The notes below the pieces were generated by a model that did no database searches, had not been told where the DNA came from, and saw only the letters and a list, made by a program, of their open reading frames with translations. Below are positions 15,560-24,268 of a stretch of DNA of 64,000 nucleotides, piece by piece. This DNA comes from Rathayibacter sp. Leaf185 (GTDB lineage: Bacteria > Actinomycetota > Actinomycetes > Actinomycetales > Microbacteriaceae). The position numbers and the translations under genes are program-made. The DNA lies in contig NZ_LMPP01000002.1 of NCBI RefSeq assembly GCF_001423885.1, positions 62,001 through 126,000 on the forward strand, read 5' to 3'. Within the stretch, counting starts at the first letter, position 1. Each line of letters begins with the position of its first letter.

Positions 15560-16774
15560 TCAGCGGTGGGCGAGGAGGGCCCGTGCCGCGTGGGTGACCA
15601 GCTCGCGGTCGGTGGTGAGGGCGAAGTCGTACGCGCCTTCTGCATGCCTGTCGGCGTCGACCTCGCGGGCGGTGAGGGCCGCGGCATGGTCGGCGGTGAA
15701 CACGATCACGTCCCACTCGGCTGCGAGCCGGTCGTCGCGGTCGATCCTCCGATGGAGCGCTCGGGCAGGCAGGCCCGGAGTGCCGCCGACCGTGAACACG
15801 GTGAGCAGGCAGCCGCTGTCGGCGAGGCGCTCGTAGCGCCGCCGCGTCGCCGGCGTCACGTTCGAGTCGTGCTGGAACGTCGCGAGGAGCACGGCGCTGT
15901 CGCCGCCCGAGTGGGCGCGCTCCTCGAGGAAGGTGCTCACCTGCAGCAGGAGTGCGCGATCCCCTCGCCGGGCCGGGAGGGCTGCGCTGACGATCTCGAA
16001 CGGGGTCGCCGCGCGAGCGGAGGACGCCGCCGCCGAGCGCGCGATCCGGGCCCGCCACTCGAGTCGTTCAGCGGGGCTGGTGTCGACCCGCGAGGCCGCC
16101 TCCGCCGACCCGGGACGGCCGTAGTGCCAGCCCTGCCCGAGGGTGGCGCCGAGGGCGCGCGCGGTCAGCTCGTGCCGCTCGGTCTCGATGCCCTCGGCGA
16201 GCACGACGGTCTCGTTGCGGCCGGCGTAGTCGGCGACCGCCGTCATGATGCGGGCGGCGTGCACGTCCGGCCGCTGGCGGATGAGGCCCATGTCGAGCTT
16301 GATCACATCGGGAGCGATCAGCGGCAGCAGCGCGAGCGTCGCGGGCTCCGCGCCGAGGTCGTCGACGGCGATGGCGTGTCCGTGCTCGCGCAGCCGCTCG
16401 ACGGCGGAGAGCAGCCGGCCGGTGTCCTGCGCGAGCGCCCGCTCGGTGATCTCGATCGTGAGCGGCAGCCCGCTCGTGAGACCGGAGGGCAACCGCTCGC
16501 GCCAGAGCGTCGGCGGCTCCACGTTGACGAACAGCTCGTGCGCGTCCCGGCCGCCGAGGCCGTCCGCGGCCCTGACCGCGCGGGTGATGCACTGGTCGTC
16601 CACGGTCTCGACGGCCCCACGACGGTAGGCGTCCTCGAATGCGGAGTCGGGGGAGACCGGGCCGGCAGCATTCGCGAAGCGCGAGAGCGCCTCGTGCGCC
16701 ACGACCCGGCCCGACGCGAGATCCACGATGGGCTGGAAATGCGTGTCCACGACATCGACCCACCCGACAACCAT
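15560..16774 (-). CDS. EAL-domain c-di-GMP phosphodiesterase with C-terminal DICT sensory domain
   Basis: A 404-residue cytoplasmic signalling protein. Residues 10-220 form an EAL domain with the signature HEALSRF (27-33), NVEPPTL, EITE, DDLGAEPA (DDFG in the canonical family), IKLD, AEGIET and GQGWHYGRP. The metal- and substrate-binding acids therefore look intact, and hydrolysis of c-di-GMP is plausible. Residues from about 250 to the end (LLLQVSTFLEERA, FQHDSNVTPATRRRYERLA) match the DICT domain often fused to EAL. No GGDEF domain is present. The start at 16774 has GATACT six bases upstream and no ribosome binding site, suggesting a leaderless message. Confidence 0.87.
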   Translation of the reverse strand: MVVGWVDVVDTHFQPIVDLASGRVVAHEALSRFANAAGPVSPDSAFEDAYRRGAVETVDDQCITRAVRAADGLGGRDAHELFVNVEPPTLWRERLPSGLTSGLPLTIEITERALAQDTGRLLSAVERLREHGHAIAVDDLGAEPATLALLPLIAPDVIKLDMGLIRQRPDVHAARIMTAVADYAGRNETVVLAEGIETERHELTARALGATLGQGWHYGRPGSAEAASRVDTSPAERLEWRARIARSAAASSARAATPFEIVSAALPARRGDRALLLQVSTFLEERAHSGGDSAVLLATFQHDSNVTPATRRRYERLADSGCLLTVFTVGGTPGLPARALHRRIDRDDRLAAEWDVIVFTADHAAALTAREVDADRHAEGAYDFALTTDRELVTHAARALLAHR

Positions 16775-16944
16775 TGGACAAGTATCGGTCAAGGCTCCGA
16801 GCCGGTGAGAGCGTTTCCACTGACCGCACCAAGGCCGACGACGAAGAAGGCGGCTCACCGATCTCCTGAGCGCCGTCTGCAGGGCGCCCCGTAGCCTCGT
16901 GGGGTGCAGCGGAGCCGCCGCGCACGAAGTCACGAGGAGTCACC

Positions 16945-17925
16945 ATGCACGTCGTCGTCATCGGCGGAAGCGGCCACATCGGCTCCTTCCTGATCCCCCG
17001 CCTCGTCCGCGCCGGACACGAGGTCACGACCATCACCCGAGGCACCAGCACCGCTTACACCGCCGGTCCGGAGTGGGATCAGGTGCGCCGGGTCATCGCC
17101 GACCGGGAGCAGGAGGACGAGGACGGGATCTTCGCGGCCCGCGTCCGCGACCTCCGACCGGACACCGTCATCGACCTGGTGTGCTTCACCCTCGACTCGG
17201 CTCGAGCACTCGTCGAGGGCCTCCGCGGGCACGTCGGCCACCTGATCAGCTGCGGATCGGTCTGGCGGTACGGACCGACACTGAAGCTCCCGATCCGGGA
17301 GGGCGAGGGGACGCCCGCGATCGACGACTACGGCACGCAGAAGGAGGCGATCGCCCTCTACCTCAAGGCTGAGACGGCCGCGGGAGGGCTCAGCACCACG
17401 ACGCTGCACCCCGGTCACATCAGCGGACCCGGCTGGGCACCGATCGGACCGCTCGGCAATCTCGACCCCGCCGTCTGGAGCGCCCTGTCCGTCGGGGAGA
17501 CGCTGCGCATCCCCGGATCCGGCGCCGAGTCGATGCATCACGTGCACGCCGACGACGTCGCGCAGGCGTTCGAGCTCGCGACGGCTCGGCGGGACGCCGC
17601 GGCGGGGGAGGACTTCCACGTCGTCGCCCCCTCCGCTCTCACGGTCCGGGGGTTCGCGCAGATCGCCGCGGGCTGGTTCGGGCAGGAGGCCGTGCTCGAG
17701 AGCGTCGGGTGGGAGGAGTTCCGCCGAGGCACGAGCGATGATCACGCCGCCGCGAGCTGGGGCCATCTCCACCGCAGCCAGTACTTCTCCATCGAGAAGG
17801 CCGTGACGCTCCTGGGATACGCGCCGCGCTACGAACCCGAGGCGGCCGTCCTCGAGGCCGTCCTGGTCATGCTCGAGCGCGGAGAGCTGACGGTCCCGGG
17901 TGAGCTCGCGGCGCGACTCCGCTAG
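16945..17925 (+). CDS. NAD-dependent epimerase/dehydratase family protein
   Basis: A 326-residue extended SDR-type protein. MHVVVIGGSGHIGSFLIPRL gives the NAD(P)-binding GxxGxxG, and VCFTLDSARALVEGLRGHVG and TTLHPGHISGPGWAPIGPLG are typical of the atypical epimerase group related to isoflavone reductase-like and 3-beta-HSD-like proteins. The HHVHADDVAQAFELA segment is the conserved domain-closing helix. The classical YxxxK is replaced by YGTQKE, so Y-x3-K spacing is close to canonical. GAGGAG precedes the ATG. It has no operon partner; substrate unknown. Confidence 0.88.
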   Translation: MHVVVIGGSGHIGSFLIPRLVRAGHEVTTITRGTSTAYTAGPEWDQVRRVIADREQEDEDGIFAARVRDLRPDTVIDLVCFTLDSARALVEGLRGHVGHLISCGSVWRYGPTLKLPIREGEGTPAIDDYGTQKEAIALYLKAETAAGGLSTTTLHPGHISGPGWAPIGPLGNLDPAVWSALSVGETLRIPGSGAESMHHVHADDVAQAFELATARRDAAAGEDFHVVAPSALTVRGFAQIAAGWFGQEAVLESVGWEEFRRGTSDDHAAASWGHLHRSQYFSIEKAVTLLGYAPRYEPEAAVLEAVLVMLERGELTVPGELAARLR

Positions 17926-18144
17926 ACAGTCGCGCACCGCCCTGTGTCGATCGGGCACCGGTTCTCGCTCCGCGACGCTCGTGCGCGAGTGTCCCGTCTG
18001 CTCGGCCGTTAGGTGCGCGGCGATCGGAGCATCTCCGTGCAGCTGCGCGACCGGCTCCTCCAGCTGCGTCGCTGACGGTCGCGGCGACCTCCGAGGAGCG
18101 CTCGGCGAACTCGGCAGAGACGACGCGGACGTAGCATCGCTGCT

Positions 18145-18627
18145 GTGCACGACGAGCCCTGCCTGATCGAGACCACCGCCGGAGACGCGCGGGCCACGAC
18201 GCTGTTCGCCCTCCAGGAGGCGGAACTCCTGCGGCGCTACGGGGGAGAGGACACCGGGCACAGGCCGCCCCCGGACGCGCCGACCCTCCTGCTCCGCGTC
18301 GGCGGCGAGCCGGTCGGCTGCGTCGCCCTGTCGATCGATGGCCGGGTCGCCGAGATCAAGCGGATGTTCGTCGCCGAGCCGGCTCGGGGACGCGGTCTCA
18401 GCCGCGTCCTCCTCACCGGGGTCGAGAACCTGGCTCGGCGAGACGGAGTGGAGGTGCTGCGCCTGGTCACCGGCACAGAGCAGCCCGAGGCGATGGCGCT
18501 CTACAGCAGCTCCGGCTACGCCCCGATCCCGGGCTTCGGCTACTGGAGCGACGAGCCCGACGCCCGGTTCTTCGAGAAGCGGCTGCGGCCGGCAGCCGAG
18601 AGCGCCCCTCCCGATGAACTGACATGA
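18145..18627 (+). CDS. GNAT-family N-acetyltransferase
   Basis: A 160-residue acetyltransferase. The acetyl-CoA pyrophosphate-binding loop is MFVAEPARGRGLSRVLL (Q/RxxGxG/A type), and MALYSSSGYAPIPGFGYW is the family C-terminal strand. The GTG start at 18145 has no Shine-Dalgarno sequence but has TAGCAT seven bases upstream, which fits leaderless expression. The acceptor substrate is unknown. Confidence 0.88.
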   Translation: MHDEPCLIETTAGDARATTLFALQEAELLRRYGGEDTGHRPPPDAPTLLLRVGGEPVGCVALSIDGRVAEIKRMFVAEPARGRGLSRVLLTGVENLARRDGVEVLRLVTGTEQPEAMALYSSSGYAPIPGFGYWSDEPDARFFEKRLRPAAESAPPDELT

Positions 18628-18971
18628 CGTCGGTTATCGGGGAATGCCAGAAGCGGAATGCACAGAGCGAGCTTGGCGGCCTCGACCCATAGGACGCGAT
18701 GAAGTGTTTCCGCCAGCAGCCCGCCACAGGCCGCCCTCAGCAGCTGGGCGGCAGTCTCCGCTGCGGCGTCCACCACGACAGGACCGTTCCGCTGGTGGCG
18801 ACGGGTCTCTCTGGTTCAGTACTCGATCGGGAGGCGGTCGTGGTCGCGGAAGAACTCCGAGGCCGGGTGATCGGAGTCGCAAGATTCGGCGGTCATCGCC
18901 TGCCGCAGGGAGACGACCCTGCTCGCATGACTCCGCGACGCGCCTGCTCTGGGATGTCCTCTGGGCCCCGG
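18628..18971. other. Gene-free stretch between GNAT and TetR genes
   Basis: This 344-base gap lies between the convergent GNAT and TetR genes. Short open frames exist on both strands but none shows family motifs, a plausible start signal or consistent composition. I saw no hairpin with a T-run. It may be degraded sequence or an untranslated region. Confidence 0.5.
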
Positions 18972-19655
18972 CTAAATCCGATCATCGGTACCTCTTTCTT
19001 CACCGTCCTCTTGGCTCGGCCAGCCGGGACGGACGAAGGCGACGGACCGCGCGAATGATTCCAGCCGACGGGCCTGCTCGCTGGCCGGTGGTGGCGAGGC
19101 GGATTCCTGCCACGACGTGGCGAGGGCGATCATGCCGCCCATCGTGAAGACGACACCGTCATCCGTAGAGGAGAAGGGGATGCTGCTGGTCTCCGTGAAG
19201 GCTCCGTGGCGCATCCACGAGGAGAAGGCTGCTGCGAGGACGAGGGCGAATCGATCGGTACGTGGGAGTGAGCGCAGCTTCCGGAAGAACAGGCGGTCCT
19301 CGTGCATCCGCGCCAGGAACGGTTCGATCCCGCGCTCGGCGACTACGGCGATGAGCTCCTGCTCTCCGTTGTCCATCACCGGTGAGCCGGCGGGTCGGAC
19401 GCCCTCCAGGAGTCGGTGGTAGATGACGTCGATCATGAGCGCACCGACGTCCCGGTAGTGATTGTGCAGCACCTGCCGACTGAGACCTGCGCGGGCGGCG
19501 ACGGCGCTCATCGTGATGACCTCGCCCTCCTCCGCCTCCCAGACCAGCTGGGTCATCGCGTCGATCAGAGCGGCGCGGGTGCGGAGGACCCGGGGATCGG
19601 TGCGAGCGGATCGCCGCGGCTCAGGAGTCGTCGGCGCGTCCTTCGTCGGAGTCAT
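18972..19655 (-). CDS. TetR-family regulator
   Basis: A 227-residue TetR-like protein. The DNA-binding domain lies at about residues 25-70 (MSAVAARAGLSRQVLHNHYR), with glutamine-valine-leucine in the recognition helix instead of the common threonine-phenylalanine-tyrosine core. It diverges from a membrane protein gene with 71 bases between them. That gap holds a TGTGT/ACACA dyad around 19684-19708, a possible operator that overlaps the promoter of the membrane gene. It likely represses that gene. Confidence 0.88.
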   Translation of the reverse strand: MTPTKDAPTTPEPRRSARTDPRVLRTRAALIDAMTQLVWEAEEGEVITMSAVAARAGLSRQVLHNHYRDVGALMIDVIYHRLLEGVRPAGSPVMDNGEQELIAVVAERGIEPFLARMHEDRLFFRKLRSLPRTDRFALVLAAAFSSWMRHGAFTETSSIPFSSTDDGVVFTMGGMIALATSWQESASPPPASEQARRLESFARSVAFVRPGWPSQEDGEERGTDDRI

Positions 19656-19726
19656 GACCCCATCCTCGCAGACTCTGCTCTATTGTGTACAGTCGTCAAC
19701 AACACACCATATGTAAAGGAGTTGAG

Positions 19727-20950
19727 ATGACTGAATTCGACGGTGCCGGCCCGCAGTCCGCATCCCGTCCCGACCACGCGCGCCTCGCCGAGACGGTAGC
19801 GGGTGGGCCGCTGACGTCGGAGGGGCCAGGGTCCGTCCACCGGTACCGCAGCCTCGTCCTCGGTGCGGTCGGAGTGCTGCTGCTCGCGATGGCCATGCTG
19901 ATGGGCTACTCCGGTGCCTTCTCCCAGCCGCAGTTGAACAATGTCGAGTTGGCCGTGGCCGGGGACGCCTCGTCGATCGTGGCGCTCGAGCAGCAAGCGG
20001 CATTCGAGCTCACCATCGTGGCGTCCGATGCAGATGCGCAGCAGCTGGTGCGGGATCGGGAAGTGGACGGCGCAGTCGTCCTGCCCGCCGCGGGTCAGGG
20101 CGGCACCGTCACGACGTACATCGCCAGTGGCAGCGGGCGGAGTCAGGCGCTGGCGATCGCCGCCGCAGGCACGACCATCGCGCAGAACCTCGGTGCCACG
20201 GACACGACGACCGATCTCGCCCCGCTTCCCGAGAAGGATCCGGGGGGAACCCTCGAGTTCTACGCCGTCCTCTTCGTCACCCTCGGGGCGTCACTGGGCT
20301 CGACCCTCTTCGGCCGCATCCTGGGAACGGTCGACACGGCGACCCGCTTCGTCGAGCGCAGCATCGTGCTCGTCGCCTACAGCGCCGCCCTCGCGGGCCT
20401 CGTGACCCTCTGGATCGCGAAGGGCCTGGAAGGCGTCACCGTCGACCCGTGGGCGGTCATGGCGACCTTGACCCTCACCGCGCTCGCGGTGGGCGGAGCG
20501 GTCACCGGAGTCGCCGCCGTCGGCGGGACCATCGCGGCGCTGGCCGTCACCGTCCTGCTCGTCGTCCTCGGGAATCCGTCCACGGGCGGACCGCTCGGGA
20601 TCCACCTCCTCAACGACTTCTACCAGTCCCTGTACTACGTCTTCCCCCAGGGTGACGGTCTCGAGATCATCCGCTCGATCCAGTACTTCGACGGCGCAGC
20701 GGTGGCCGGGCCCGTCGCCCGCCTCGCGGTGTGGGCGACGTGCGGCATCCTCCTGACCCTGGCCGCCATGCTCCTGCGGAGCCGCCGCGAGGCGAAAGCC
20801 TCGAGGAGCCACCGCTCGACTCCCGCAGCCCAGCACTTCGCGCAGATCGACCCGCAGGTCGCGAGGGCGACTCCGCAGGCTGCACTCGCAGGACCCGCTG
20901 CACGTCACGGCGGGGCGGGCGACGTTCTGACGGAGCCGGTCGCGGGCTGA
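19727..20950 (+). CDS. ABC-2/YhgE-like membrane protein
   Basis: A 407-residue membrane protein. One transmembrane helix near residues 45-65 (LVLGAVGVLLLAMAMLMGY) is followed by an extracytoplasmic domain of about 110 residues, then about five closely packed helices, with ASLGSTLFGRIL at the first of these. This layout is that of YhgE/Pip-like and ABC-2 permease-like exporters. It ends with a 60-residue polar, alanine-rich tail. AAGGAG precedes the ATG. With the divergent TetR it forms a regulator-exporter pair, a common arrangement for removal of small amphiphilic compounds. The transported substrate is unknown, and no ATPase is nearby. Confidence 0.8.
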   Translation: MTEFDGAGPQSASRPDHARLAETVAGGPLTSEGPGSVHRYRSLVLGAVGVLLLAMAMLMGYSGAFSQPQLNNVELAVAGDASSIVALEQQAAFELTIVASDADAQQLVRDREVDGAVVLPAAGQGGTVTTYIASGSGRSQALAIAAAGTTIAQNLGATDTTTDLAPLPEKDPGGTLEFYAVLFVTLGASLGSTLFGRILGTVDTATRFVERSIVLVAYSAALAGLVTLWIAKGLEGVTVDPWAVMATLTLTALAVGGAVTGVAAVGGTIAALAVTVLLVVLGNPSTGGPLGIHLLNDFYQSLYYVFPQGDGLEIIRSIQYFDGAAVAGPVARLAVWATCGILLTLAAMLLRSRREAKASRSHRSTPAAQHFAQIDPQVARATPQAALAGPAARHGGAGDVLTEPVAG

Positions 20951-20953
20951 CGT

Positions 20954-20969
20954 GCGGGCTAGGGCCCGC
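20954..20969 (+). terminator. Short GC hairpin between convergent genes
   Basis: GCGGGC (20954-20959) pairs with GCCCGC (20964-20969) around a TAGG loop, four bases after the membrane-protein stop and before the convergent SDR gene. It is a modest stem without a T-run, so its activity is uncertain. Confidence 0.4.
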
Positions 20970-21014
20970 GAGGACGTGAATGATCCTCGCTCGCCCGAGT
21001 CCGGGAACCGCGGA

Positions 21015-21680
21015 TCAGGCGTTGTAGGCGACGTAGTGCAGCTCGGCCCGGTCGCGCTCGCTGTAGAGATCGAGGTAGGACTTCGCGATGACATCGGCCG
21101 CGGCGTCGGGGTGGCCGCCGTTGATGAGGGCGGAGATCGCGACGTGGGCGACGTGGACGCCCTGGGACTCGAGTGCGTCGTGGAGGTTGAGTGTCCAGTT
21201 CCGCAGGCCCGCGGCGGCGATGCCGATGTTCGCGTAGGCCGCATTGGGGGTGATGGAGCCGCCGCCGGTGGTGACGAGGATCGTGCCGCTGCCGGCGGCG
21301 ATCATATCCGGGAGGACCTCGCCGATGGCGCGGAGAGCCCCGCCGAGGTAGAAGTCGATCTGCGGCTGCAGGTTCTCGGACGTGACCTCGAGGACGGCGG
21401 CCGGGGCGAGCGAGACGTCGGCGGGGGAGAACTCGAGCACGTCGATCGGGCCGAGCTCGGCCTTCACCGCCTGGAGTGCCGCGGTCACCGTCTCGGGCCG
21501 GGCGATGTCGGCGGCGTATCCCTTCGCGCGGATCCCCTCGTCGGCGAGGAGAGCCGCCAGGCCGTCGAGCTTCTCCTGGTTGCGGGAGAGGAGGGCGACC
21601 GTGAAGCCGGTGCGGCCGAAGACGCGGGCGATCTCGAGGCCCAGGCCGGGGCCGGCGCCGATGATGGTGAGGAGTGGCAT
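21015..21680 (-). CDS. Atypical short-chain dehydrogenase/reductase
   Basis: A 221-residue Rossmann-fold protein. IIGAGPGLGLEIARVFGRTG replaces the classical TGxxxGxG with GAGPGLG but still binds NAD(P), and AADIARPE is the adenine-binding region. The catalytic motif is unusual: Y149 in NAAYANIGIAAAG is followed by glycine at position 153, so the lysine of YxxxK is missing. This subgroup may use another base or may have lost reductase activity. AGGA precedes the ATG. It diverges from a TetR gene across a 90-base gap with direct repeats and is probably its target. Confidence 0.85.
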   Translation of the reverse strand: MPLLTIIGAGPGLGLEIARVFGRTGFTVALLSRNQEKLDGLAALLADEGIRAKGYAADIARPETVTAALQAVKAELGPIDVLEFSPADVSLAPAAVLEVTSENLQPQIDFYLGGALRAIGEVLPDMIAAGSGTILVTTGGGSITPNAAYANIGIAAAGLRNWTLNLHDALESQGVHVAHVAISALINGGHPDAAADVIAKSYLDLYSERDRAELHYVAYNA

Positions 21681-21724
21681 GAGTGATCCTGACGTCGGGT
21701 GCGCTGGTGCGCAGGCGGTGGCCG

Positions 21725-21768
21725 CTAAGTTGAGTGCGGCCTCACAATCACCGTAGACCTAAGTTGAG
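21725..21768. promoter_or_regulatory. Direct repeat CTAAGTTGAG x2 in the SDR/TetR gap
   Basis: CTAAGTTGAG occurs at 21725-21734 and again at 21759-21768, 34 bases apart, in the divergent intergenic region. The second copy contains TAAGTT (21760-21765), which lies five bases before the tetR ATG and may be its minus-10 box. Binding there would block transcription of the regulator; the first copy would affect the SDR gene. Confidence 0.55.
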
Positions 21769-21770
21769 GC

Positions 21771-22370
21771 ATGGCTCAAGAAACACGGGAGAACCGCATG
21801 GTCGAGCAGAAGGCCCTTCGACGGGATGCGCGCGAGAACATCGAGAAGCTGCACACCGCCGCCCTCGAGATCTTCAGCGCCCGCGGCCTCGACGCGCCGC
21901 TCGAGGACATCGCCCGCCGCGCGGGCGTGAGCATCGGCACCCTCTACAACCGCATCGGCTCCCGCGAGGCCCTCATCGACTCCGTGATCCCTGCGGTCGC
22001 CGGCGCCAAGCTGAAGGATCTCACCCAGCGCGCCCTCGCGGAGCACTCCTCGCGCGAGCGTCTGGAGCGATTCGTGTCGGGGATGATCGACCTCCAGCTG
22101 GAGGACCCGGCACTGAACGACGCGATGCTGCGCCGCTTCCCCGACGCGACCGCACTCATCAACGCCTGCACCGGCTCCATCGAACTCGGCCGCGACCTCG
22201 TCAAGGCCGCACACCGCGACGGCTCACTCTCGACGGACTTCACCCATGACGACCTCATGGCCATCCTCTGGATGGCCGGTACGACCAGCCGCGAGCCCCA
22301 TGCGCCGCCGGGCTGGCGCCGTGTCCTCGACCGCAGCCTCGCCGGAGCCTGGACCACGTCGCGTCCGTGA
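21771..22370 (+). CDS. TetR-family regulator
   Basis: A 199-residue TetR regulator with HTH at residues 20-66 (LHTAALEIFSARGLDAPLED, then GVSIGTLYNRIGSREALI). The C-terminal domain has no diagnostic motif. It diverges from the SDR gene and likely represses it. No ribosome binding site is seen; a TAAGTT hexamer lies five bases upstream, which would give a leaderless transcript. The gene is followed by a strong hairpin at 22409. Confidence 0.9.
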   Translation: MAQETRENRMVEQKALRRDARENIEKLHTAALEIFSARGLDAPLEDIARRAGVSIGTLYNRIGSREALIDSVIPAVAGAKLKDLTQRALAEHSSRERLERFVSGMIDLQLEDPALNDAMLRRFPDATALINACTGSIELGRDLVKAAHRDGSLSTDFTHDDLMAILWMAGTTSREPHAPPGWRRVLDRSLAGAWTTSRP

Positions 22371-22408
22371 GTGGTGGGGCGGCCGTTCAATGGTGCCCAG
22401 GATCAGCG

Positions 22409-22436
22409 GAGGCGCCGCGGCTCCCCGCGGCGCCTC
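22409..22436. terminator. Bidirectional 12-bp hairpin terminator
   Basis: GAGGCGCCGCGG (22409-22420) and CCGCGGCGCCTC (22425-22436) pair perfectly around a CTCC loop. It sits between the convergent TetR and amidohydrolase genes, 39 bases after one stop and 19 after the other, and is followed by TTCC on the plus strand. Confidence 0.8.
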
Positions 22437-22454
22437 TTCCCGGTGCGTTCCGTC

Positions 22455-23483
22455 CTATTCCACCAAGCGGGGGAAGAGCTCTTCCGCGGCGGAGCGGTCT
22501 ATCTCTCCCAGCCGGTCCGCGTCAGGGCCGTCGTAGGTCGCCAGCCAGTGGTCGAAACGAGCTCGCCACTCCGGGTGCGCATACGGGAAATCGCTGCCGT
22601 AGAAGACGTGGCCCGGCTCCGCGAACGCCAGGAGCGACGGCAACGAGGTGGGGGACGAGGACAGGGCGGTGTCGAAGTAGAACCTGCGCAAGCCCGCCTG
22701 AATGCTCTCGGGCGTGGTGCCGGGGTTGAACATCGCTGCTGCGCCGAACCGGCTCGCAGCGTAGGGCAGGAAACCGCCGGCATGGGAGAGGATCACCCGC
22801 AGGTCCGGGTGCCTGTCGAACACCCCGTGTGCGACGAGGTCGACGGCCGTGCGCGTGGTGTCGAACGGGAAGTCCAGCAGCGCAGTGGGTAGTCCGGGGA
22901 GTTGCGCGATCGGCGGTGCGGTCGGATGCACGAACACGACGGCAGAGCGCGCGGCGAGCTCCGTCCACAACGGTTCGTATGCGGGATCGCCGAGGTAGTG
23001 TCCGTGCGCGTTCGAGAACAGGAGCACGCCGTCGGCGTGGAGCTCGTCGAGCGCTCGCACCGCTTCCGCGACGGCCCCGTCGAAATCAGGCAGGGGAAGT
23101 ACCGCGAAGTGACCAAAGCGGTCCGGCCGCTCCCTGACGAGCTCGGCCTGGTAGTCGTTCAATTCTCGCGCGAGCTCACGGGCCGCAGCATCGTCGCCGA
23201 AGTGGACGCCCGGCGCGCTCACCGACAGCATTCCCGTCTCGATACCGGCCTCGTCCATCATCGCGATCGCCGCTCCAGGATCCCACTCCGGCATCAGCCA
23301 GCCGCCGACGGTTCGCGGACCCTGCCGCGCCGCCGTCCCGCCGCTCAGATCCCACGGATTCCACTGCGCCGTCCCACCGGCGACGGCCTGTGATTGCCCC
23401 GACATCAGACTTCCCGCAGCCGCCAACGCCTCGAAGTACCGAGGCGGAAGCAGGTGCTGGTGAACATCGATCTTGCCCGGCAT
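22455..23483 (-). CDS. Amidohydrolase family 2 (ACMSD-like decarboxylase/hydrolase)
   Basis: A 342-residue TIM-barrel metalloenzyme. The N-terminal DVHQHLLPP (H8, H10) supplies the HxH metal ligands, FVHPTAPP the third histidine, LSHAGGFLPY the fourth, and FYGSDFPYAHPEW the essential aspartate. This set is typical of the ACMSD/gamma-resorcylate decarboxylase branch of amidohydrolases, enzymes that decarboxylate or hydrolyse aromatic-derived acids. No aromatic pathway genes are adjacent, so the substrate stays open. A GGAGG lies upstream of the ATG. Confidence 0.88.
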   Translation of the reverse strand: MPGKIDVHQHLLPPRYFEALAAAGSLMSGQSQAVAGGTAQWNPWDLSGGTAARQGPRTVGGWLMPEWDPGAAIAMMDEAGIETGMLSVSAPGVHFGDDAAARELARELNDYQAELVRERPDRFGHFAVLPLPDFDGAVAEAVRALDELHADGVLLFSNAHGHYLGDPAYEPLWTELAARSAVVFVHPTAPPIAQLPGLPTALLDFPFDTTRTAVDLVAHGVFDRHPDLRVILSHAGGFLPYAASRFGAAAMFNPGTTPESIQAGLRRFYFDTALSSSPTSLPSLLAFAEPGHVFYGSDFPYAHPEWRARFDHWLATYDGPDADRLGEIDRSAAEELFPRLVE

Positions 23484-23796
23484 CTCGTTGACCTCCGACT
23501 GTTCGCATCACCTGCCATAGCCGTACCGAGAAGCAGAACGGTTCATTAACAGGTGTCCAGTACATGACGAAAGTACATCAGTGGTCGCGTTGCGGCGAAG
23601 ATTTTCCGCGTAGCTGAGACCGAGCATTGAGCCGCCTGCCAAGACTTCAACGAAACGCATGTCACCCCGAGATGGGGCCCCGATTCTGCAATGGCCACGG
23701 GTGGTTCCTCTGCCACAAGAAAGATTGCTCTCGCGGGGCTGCAGTGGGCCCGCGGACCGACGCGGTTCGAGCTGAGCGCCGGCGCTCGGACCGCGG
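23484..23796. other. Gene-free gap, less GC-rich than its surroundings
   Basis: No supportable frame lies in these 313 bases between the amidohydrolase and SnoaL-like genes. The segment is visibly less GC-rich. AGTACAT occurs twice, 12 bases apart around 23569-23577 and 23574-23590, and may be part of a promoter or operator for the amidohydrolase gene, which starts at 23483. I see nothing else. Confidence 0.4.
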
Positions 23797-24222
23797 CTAG
23801 CTCGCTGCCGGGTCCGGCACCGCTCCGATCTGCGTGAGGATCGCCAGCAGGTCGGGCATGCCCCGTTCGCCGACGACCAGGCCGTCGTGGAAGCGGTAGA
23901 GGTTCACGGCCGTGGCGACGACGGCGGTGCCGGTCGCCGGCACGCCGAAGAACGGTCCGTCGTGGGTGCCGCGCAGCGTGAAGCGTGCGGCGACGGCGTC
24001 GCCCTCGACGATCGTCTCCTCGAGGGTCCACTGGATGTCGGAGAAGCCGCCGCGCATCATTCCGAGGACCTGCTCGTACCCGGCGAGCCCCTGCAGGGCG
24101 CTGTCGCTGAAGGGGACGTGGAACAGCGCTTCCGGCGAGATGATCGACGCGCCGATCGCGGGATCGTCGCTGTTGATGTACTCGACGAACGTCTGCATGC
24201 GGGACTGGATGGTGTCGGTCAT
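23797..24222 (-). CDS. SnoaL-like/ester cyclase family protein
   Basis: A 141-residue protein of the NTF2-like SnoaL fold. Motifs are FVEYINSDDPAIGASIISPE, an acid-lined pocket start; GYEQVLGMMRGGFSDIQWTL, typical of SnoaL-like polyketide cyclase homologues; and FFGVPATGTAVVATAVNLYRF. These proteins in the cytoplasm often handle small organic molecules, but most are uncharacterised. It diverges from a MarR gene, 46 bases apart, so it is probably a target of that regulator together with the quinone oxidoreductase. AATACT lies seven bases before the start; no ribosome binding site is seen. Confidence 0.85.
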   Translation of the reverse strand: MTDTIQSRMQTFVEYINSDDPAIGASIISPEALFHVPFSDSALQGLAGYEQVLGMMRGGFSDIQWTLEETIVEGDAVAARFTLRGTHDGPFFGVPATGTAVVATAVNLYRFHDGLVVGERGMPDLLAILTQIGAVPDPAAS

Positions 24223-24268
24223 GCCACTGAGTATTACATGGCAATAAATTCTATGGCATATTCATCCT

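Noticed and set aside
18644-19147. Open frame between the GNAT and TetR genes
   Set aside because: Composition is irregular, it overlaps the TetR gene and no family motif is visible.
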